A DNA stretch of 64,000 bases from Oasisia sp. SBJ-2009. Taxonomy: Eukaryota > Annelida > Polychaeta > Sabellida > Siboglinidae. The notes under the pieces were generated by a model. It was not told the origin of the DNA and searched no databases. It was given only the letters and a program-made list of their open reading frames with translations. The DNA is taken from the NCBI GenBank assembly GCA_964017155.1, contig OZ024857.1:13906402-13970401 (forward strand), read 5' to 3'. A program made the position numbers and the translations under genes. Shown one piece after another: positions 37,601 through 45,768 of this stretch (position 1 is its first letter; each line of letters opens with the position of its first letter).

Positions 37601-40038
37601 AGTAAGACAGTTAAAATACTTGGTAATGATACATCACCATCAGATCCCGATCGGAATTTAGATGTAATTTCAGCTTTCATCAATACATTTCGCAAGTAGC
37701 CAAATCATGTTTCTATCATATAAGTGATTTCTGTTGCATCCGGCGCCATTTGTCTTTGTCTTCTGCTAAAACAATATCAGTTGCTCTGATTAGTAGTTGA
37801 CTGGACTATTGTAACTCACTTCTAAGTAACATTGCCAAAAAAGAGTTACCTAAACTCCAACATATATATAATTGTTTTGCAAGCGAGGTACTTAAAGCCT
37901 GCCATTTGCAAGCGAGGTACTTAAAGCCTGCCATTTGCAAGCGAGGTACTTAAAGCCTGCCATTTGCAAGCGAGGTACTTAAAGCCTGCCATTTGCAAGC
38001 GAGGTACTTAAAGCCTGCCATTTCTCACCATCACTACACTACTTAAGCAGTTACATTGGCTTCCAGTAATTAACCGAATTAAAAATATATTGGCTACTGT
38101 TACATACCGTACTGTTTCTGCTCAACAACTGACATACTTAGTTAATCTGCTACATTTCTCTGATAACTCTAGTACCTTTATTACCTGCTTCCAAACAACG
38201 TTTTGTTCCTAAAACTAAGTTGAATATTAGCAATTGTGCTTTCTCTGTGGCTGCGCCAACCATTTGGAATCCACTCGCTATTGCGATTAAATCTTCTGAA
38301 AATATAGAAACCTTTTGTAAAAAAAATGAAAACATATATGTTTGAAATTGCTTTTCCACCATAAATTTTCGGTAGTTCCATGCTCCAATGACAACTTTTG
38401 CCTGTCCCCATGTATGAATAGCCAAACAATTTTGTTTGTTGCGCGTCTTGGCTGTAGAAGTTTTTACAATAATTGTTATTATAAGTAAACATAACAGAAT
38501 ATTCAAAAATTATAAATGGTCAGCATATATGAATTCACAACATCAGTGTAAGACTTTCTGTTTGTTTGTTCATGGATCCAGGATCTGATTGTCACACGTG
38601 TCATGGCGTCTTCTGGTGTTGTTACAGGTATCCAGTGATTCTGTCCATTGAGAACCACTGCTCAATTCCACAACAACGGCTCATGGCAAAACATCTACGG
38701 GAAATACTTGGTGGTATCCTTTCACCGGTGGCTACTGTAATCCTTGTTTTAAACTCCTTCCTGAACTGTTTTCTCCGAATCACCGTTTTACTCTGCTTCT
38801 TTGATGTTGTGTGACTATTGATAGTCAGTTTGATAAAAAGACGCACAAGCAAGTGAATGGTTATATAAATGTGACCCAGGCTGACCAAATGAGTTATAAG
38901 TAGGAAATATGTTAACATACTGTTTTTACATATTTTGAAAGAGGAGATGTAATACTTTACAGTTGTTTAGACAATTATGAATCTACTACACCAATTTGTG
39001 AAGTTATGTCACATTAGGTATGGTAGGGGTAAAACATTAGAACTAGAGAAAATGGCCGTTAAAGTTTTGCATTATGCATGGGCTTAGATACCATAGAAAT
39101 ATTAGATTGCGTTAAAATACACATTTTACTTTGTATACGTAGTGTGGGATGGCTGGAAGTGTTAAAACAGATGCCATAAATTTAGTTTCCATAGAAACGT
39201 AAAAATCACCAAAATCATCCAATCTGGCTTTAGATGGGACTCATGCCAAATTCCGACTTGTCACTCATTTGGTCAGCTGTGGTCACAAATTGTGATAAGA
39301 TTGATTTTGGTCATTACATCTGGCAGCTTATCAATGTCGGTTGTGGGGTCAACAGTTCACCTTCAGGACCAAAAAAACTTTGATTTGAAACCGCAAGGAG
39401 AGTTGATATGGTTTCCTTTACTGTACGTTTGCGTGCATTGTTTTGTGTACCAAATGGTTTTGAGCAGTGAGATGAGTGTGACAGTTACTGTTGTGAACAG
39501 AGAGTAAAACAAGCTCCAAGTTCCACAAGCAACATGCACGTGTTTAGACTTGACCAAATTCAGACATGTTGTATACGGCCCCACTTGCAAAGACTGTGGT
39601 CAAACTACCGGCGCCCTCTGAGTTGCGAAAGAAGATCATAATTAAGGTGAGTGACCTTGACATGAGTGTCGTCCCATATGTGGGGCACTAATGTAGCCTT
39701 TTGAGGCTCAACACAACAGCACAGAGAGGTGCCGATAGTAATGTAGTGGTTAGCACATTTGCCTCAATACCCAGTCATGGCATTCATGGTATATTTGGTG
39801 TTAAAACCTGGCTCTCAATATTATGGACTGTGTACCCCTTACGAGTCGGAGAATCATGGTAAAGTTGGTCCCATCTCAATTTGAGACGTAAAAGAAGCAC
39901 CGAGGACGACAAGCACCCTGGCAGTGACCATCCTCAGTGCCAGCATAGAAAGGTTGGCTTGGTGTAAATGTTCTGAAAGACTGACTAGTTCAGTGCGACC
40001 TCATAAGATAAATCATAATGATGTAACTGAGATATATA

Positions 40039-40134
<96 letters not shown>

Positions 40135-41093
40135 CTAATCAGTTAATAGAACCCCACGGAGTGCTGGCAACAAATAGAACTAGTACAGGATTTGAACATG
40201 AGCCACATCCTTAATTGTTCCTGGCGTTTCACAACATAGTATTATTAAAATACACACGTACATAAAAACAATTACAGTAAAAAATAATGCTAATATTTTT
40301 AAATAAAAAATATATCTGTCTGTCAAAAGTAAAATAAATAAATAAAATAACTAAAATAAAAAAATTATATAATTACAAAATATATATATATATATATATT
40401 TAAAAAAAAAAATATATAATCAAATAAATAATAAATAAAATGCAATAAAATAAATATATAAAATATATAAATAAAATAAATAAAAACAAATAAAACAAAT
40501 AAAATAAAAATAAATCAAATAAATGATGCCGTAGCCACTGCACCACCTCTGTACTGTTAACACTTGTCACCTGCGCAGTGTCACCTGCTCAGTGTCACCG
40601 CTGTGTCCCACAGGGCAAGAAGCTGGCGACGGATGTGGTGGATGGAGATGAGGGAGACGTGAGTGATGAGGACGAGGCGGCGGATGTAGATGATGAGCAG
40701 GTGAAACAGGAAGTGAGCAAGAAGTCTCGCAGCCGGCACCAGCGACTGGCGAAGGCGCTGTCCGACTGCGTCACCATCTGCCAGAGCGTCACCTTCAAGG
40801 ACTTCAAGTATTCCGAAAAGCACTGTGAGTATTCATAGGGTCATTTGCCATGGCACTGGTGGTCAATGGTGAGGGTGTTTCTTAAAGTATTAAAACAAGA
40901 CTCCTAATAAATGTTGACTCACATTGACGTTTCGACCACCATCAGCGGCTTTCATCACAAACTGTATATTACTGTGTAACAGGATGTTCACGTTCTTCCC
41001 TTTACCTATTGTGGGAAGGGTCTATGATACTCAGTTTATTATGTGTTTTCCTAAATTTATCCATTTATCCATATTCTCAGTGTATATATATAT

Positions 41094-41161
<68 letters not shown>

Positions 41162-44100
41162 CTGATAAGTGCAATGAATGCTCTGGATGTGGCACTATAC
41201 AAAATAAACATTTAATATTATTAGCTACTTGTTCTCCCCTGATATTTTCTGATAATTTAATTTTCAGTTAGTGACATTCTTAGTTTTCACTATTTTCGAT
41301 GACTATTCAAACATCATTTACAAGAGTCAGACAACACGCGATTACAAAGGATAAGTTAAAAAGGATGACAATGAATACACAAAACACAAATAACTAAAAT
41401 GTTTATAAAATAATTATAACATACATGAAACAGATAAGAACAATGTGCATTTAAAAAGATGGTTTAGCACTCACATACTTGTTAAGGGTTCTCTTGAATG
41501 TAGGGACAGAATGCGGTTTTTAATTTCAAGTGGTAATCTATCCCACAATTTCAATCCATTGTCACTGGCATCTTATGGAAATAAAGTCCTTGGTAATATA
41601 GCACTGGATCTTTGTGTTTTGAATAAACTTGTTTGATTTAACAACAAATTTTTGTTAATGATGAATTTTCCTTAAGAGCGTATTATATTAGTGAAATGGT
41701 GTCTGGTACCTTTTCTGCCCTTGACATCCTTGAATGACGTGATTTTCAGACACCTTCAAGCAGATGTCATCGTACGGTGAGAGCAAGGCTATGGACCTCG
41801 CTTCAGAGAAGGGCGCCCTCTGGGTGAAACAGAACCTGTGGCAGCTCAGTCGAATCTACCCCGCGGGTCGGCGTACAGATTCCAGCAACTACAACCCCCT
41901 GCCCGTGTGGAAGTGTGGCTGTCAGATAGGTGAGCCCAAGCACCCCTGTCAAATACACCCTATTAGCAACAACCCCCTGATGTCTAGGCAAATGTCTCAC
42001 AATCCACACGTCACACCGGTTCACTCACCTGTATGAATGAGTACCTGGCTGTATACAGTGGTGGATATTTGTACGAGCCGCCTTCGTGCATTAATTTGAA
42101 GTGTGGCTGGAGGCTTCCCAGAGAAGTTGAGATGTTGTTTGATTGAACAGGTCTGTCAGGGGAGTAAAGTGTAAAGCACCTTGAGCAGTCCTGAGGACTG
42201 GATACTGTGCTGTATAAGAACTTATCCTTTTATATACCCCAACACATTCACCCCTATGCCAGATGGGTAACTACCCCATAATCTGCCTATCATGATCACA
42301 CAGTTAACTACAATCCCCTGCCAGACAGGCGAGTACCTCTTCACACCTGTTGTGTTTGTGTGATTTACTTAAACTAGCAGTTTTCAGCAACTCCTGCCAG
42401 AAATCTTTTACAGATTCATAATTTATTTAAATTGGCTGTGTCTCTTGTTTTTATACAATAATATCAGTATATTATATTGTATCAACACCCCAAATTTTTT
42501 TAATGATCCACCTTTGGTTGGTGAAATGTCATGCCTCACGACAAGTCAATTGTTTACCCTCGGAAGAATCTTCCATGTGAACGACAAAAGCCATAGTTAC
42601 TGCATAGTCTTGACATTTGTAGCTCCGCTGACATTGAGAATTATTCAAGCTCATAAATTATCCGAACAAATAAATATGAAAACAGGAAACCAAACTCCCT
42701 TTAATCTGTCATCTCCAAAGCCAAGTGACACAGCATCCCATCAATTGTGATTTTGTTTTTGTTTTCTCTGTTTTGTGCTGCTATTGCAATGGTTATATGT
42801 GTACATTGTCGTGATAGTATTACAATTCTAATACAGCTATTACATTGGTGAAACCAGCCATTGAAGCCAGCTCTTATATCAGATGTGCACAGCATTGTGG
42901 GTAATATCTTATCAACCATGTCAGACATGTTGAATCCAGCTGTGGTTTTGGACGCCATTTTGAATCCTACAAAATCAACGCCAAATATTAGTGAGCATGG
43001 GTGGGGGTTTGAATAAATGTAAATTTATGCAACCACTCCATAGGCAAAATGCTTACTCTTGTTGGGAATACTTGAGCTTGAATGACTTGCTGTTATAGTG
43101 GCGATGAACCAGCAGACGCCAGACGATGATCTCCTTGTGTACAAGGGCATGTTTGTAGACAATGGAGGTTGTGGCTACATCCTCAAACCTTCCTTCCTCA
43201 TCGATGGTAAGTTCCTATGAATTATTCTGCTCACAATCATCAACAATGTTCTCTTCAGAGTAATAATAATAAAATAATAAATAACAATTTTATTTAAATA
43301 AATATACCTAAAAATTATAATGTGTAGACTAAACTCATCATAGATAAAATAATAAATAAATAATAAAATATATTAATAAGTTTATAATTAATAATAAAGT
43401 AAGACACTAAATTAATTTTAGAAACTATAATTTTGGTTAAAATATATTAATTATATGGCACACTATACAAAATTATTAATTTACAAATGTAGATAATCAG
43501 CAAAATTATTATTACTGGGTGGGTTATAATCCATTATATTATATGTTATATACATTATAATGCACTGTCCACCAATCAGCTTGGGAGAGTTTATCTGTCT
43601 TTGAACAACTGTACACAATTTATACTATTACAGAACCTTTTTAAGGATATGTTTTCACATCTATATTTTGTGAAAGCATGTTTGTGTTGCCCCCTGTCTG
43701 TCACATCTCAAACTAAATCTGGTTTCTGCTGTTGCAAACTACCAATTTGTATCCCTTCCAATGGATGGGTATTTTCACTGGAGCTTACGTTATGTGTGTT
43801 GTGGTTTACAGAAAATCAGGCATTTAACCCCGCGGGTCCTTACCCCAGTGCCTGGAAGAAACATTTGACGTTGAGGGTAAGTACATGGACACATACTATT
43901 CACTTATAAATGTATCTTACCTTGGAATTCTACTTTTTCTCTGGTATGTAGCAATTCTAAAAAAAATTGAATACGGAATATCATGCGTTGTGTAAACCTA
44001 CAGAAAAATTACATAATTATGTGACTTTGTAAATTTTGTTTTATAACCTTTCCCTTTTTCTGTAATTTAATGATGTGCATGTCTGTGGTTTGTTAAAATA

Positions 44101-44554
44101 TGCATTAGTAAACAACAACATATTCTGCGCAATACAATAATCAGTCAAATGATCTAATAAGTGCTTTCAAAAGATATGTGTAGTTAAAACATTTTGTATG
44201 CATTGTCTACAGATATTATATGTCTGACAGATAATCAGTGGCTACCAGCTGCCAAAGAAAAAAGGAGATAAGGAGAAGAGCATCCTTGACCCTTATGTCA
44301 AGGTCGAAGTGCGCGGGGTCAATGTTGACACAAAGGTGGAGAAGACAAATCACATTCACAACAACGGTGCGTCTCTGTGACCTTTACTCTAGCTAATTAT
44401 TTTATGATAACGGTAGGCTTCTGTGACAACTGCAAGTGCTCAGTGTTGACACCTTTGACAGTGGTGGGCTTCCATGACAATTACTTCTTCTCAGTATTTC
44501 ACAATATTGGTGGACTTCTGTCACAATTTCACTTGCACAGTTGTCACTTATAGT

Positions 44555-44587
<33 letters not shown>

Positions 44588-44846
44588 AGTATTTTGTGAC
44601 AATTGTGCAAGTGAAATTATCATATATATATATACCCGGTATATATATATATATATATATATATAATGATAACTGTCAAGACAATGAACTGCTGTCTTTG
44701 ATGACACTTTCTTTCATCAAACCGTGAACGATGTGTCCCTAAGCATTGTTATCACAATTTGGAGGGTAGTGTAAACATTTTGCATATTTCTATCTATATA
44801 TATATATATATGTATGTATGTATGTATGTATATATATATATATATG

Positions 44847-44893
<47 letters not shown>

Positions 44894-45737
44894 ATTATTT
44901 CAGACAAAAAGTCTACATGTATGCCTAAAATAAAATGACAAAGAAGCACAATACATAAAATACAATTAAAACAATTATGAGACAAATAAGTAAATACTAA
45001 AAATAAATAGGTCATACAAAATTTACTAAGAGTTAAAAAATAATTGTTAAAAATAAGGTAGAATACAAATATCACGTGTACAAATGGGATGTCCAGTATT
45101 TGTTCATAGAACTTCCAAAATGCATATCAGTATGGAACTACCACGTAGTTAACACAAAGAGGATATTTAGAGTGATGAAGACCACATAAAAGGCTAAACA
45201 TGGATGAATGAATGCCTTAATTACTGACATCTGAAAGTAATAGTTGATTAACAAATGCGTTGTTTTCCAGGTTTCCACCCGATGTGGGACACCGTGTTGG
45301 AGTTTGACGTCCAGGTGCCAGAACTTGCCATAGTCAGCTTCCGAGTGATGGATTATGAGAACATCACCAGCAACGTCCTCATCGCTCAGAACTGTCTGCG
45401 ATTCACGGGCCTACAGCCAGGTAAATAGTCATAATAACATTATTTAATCACCTTCAAATCCGGAGCTAATGCATCATTCACAGGTGTGTATAATGTAATT
45501 GTAAATATCAAACATAGAATCTCACATAAAAGAGCTAAATAAATTACGACTTGTAAAGCAACAGTTAATAAGTTAATATTCCTAGTTTATGTACATTAAA
45601 TAAAATATTGTAAAACTACAGAGTAGGTCTTTAAAATAACGCAAAGATAAGTATAAACAATTAATTGTAACTCTATGTATGAGCGTTAATATTCTTGCAG
45701 TTAAAAAACAGACATGTAGGATTTCACAGCTAATGCA

Positions 45738-45768
<31 letters not shown>

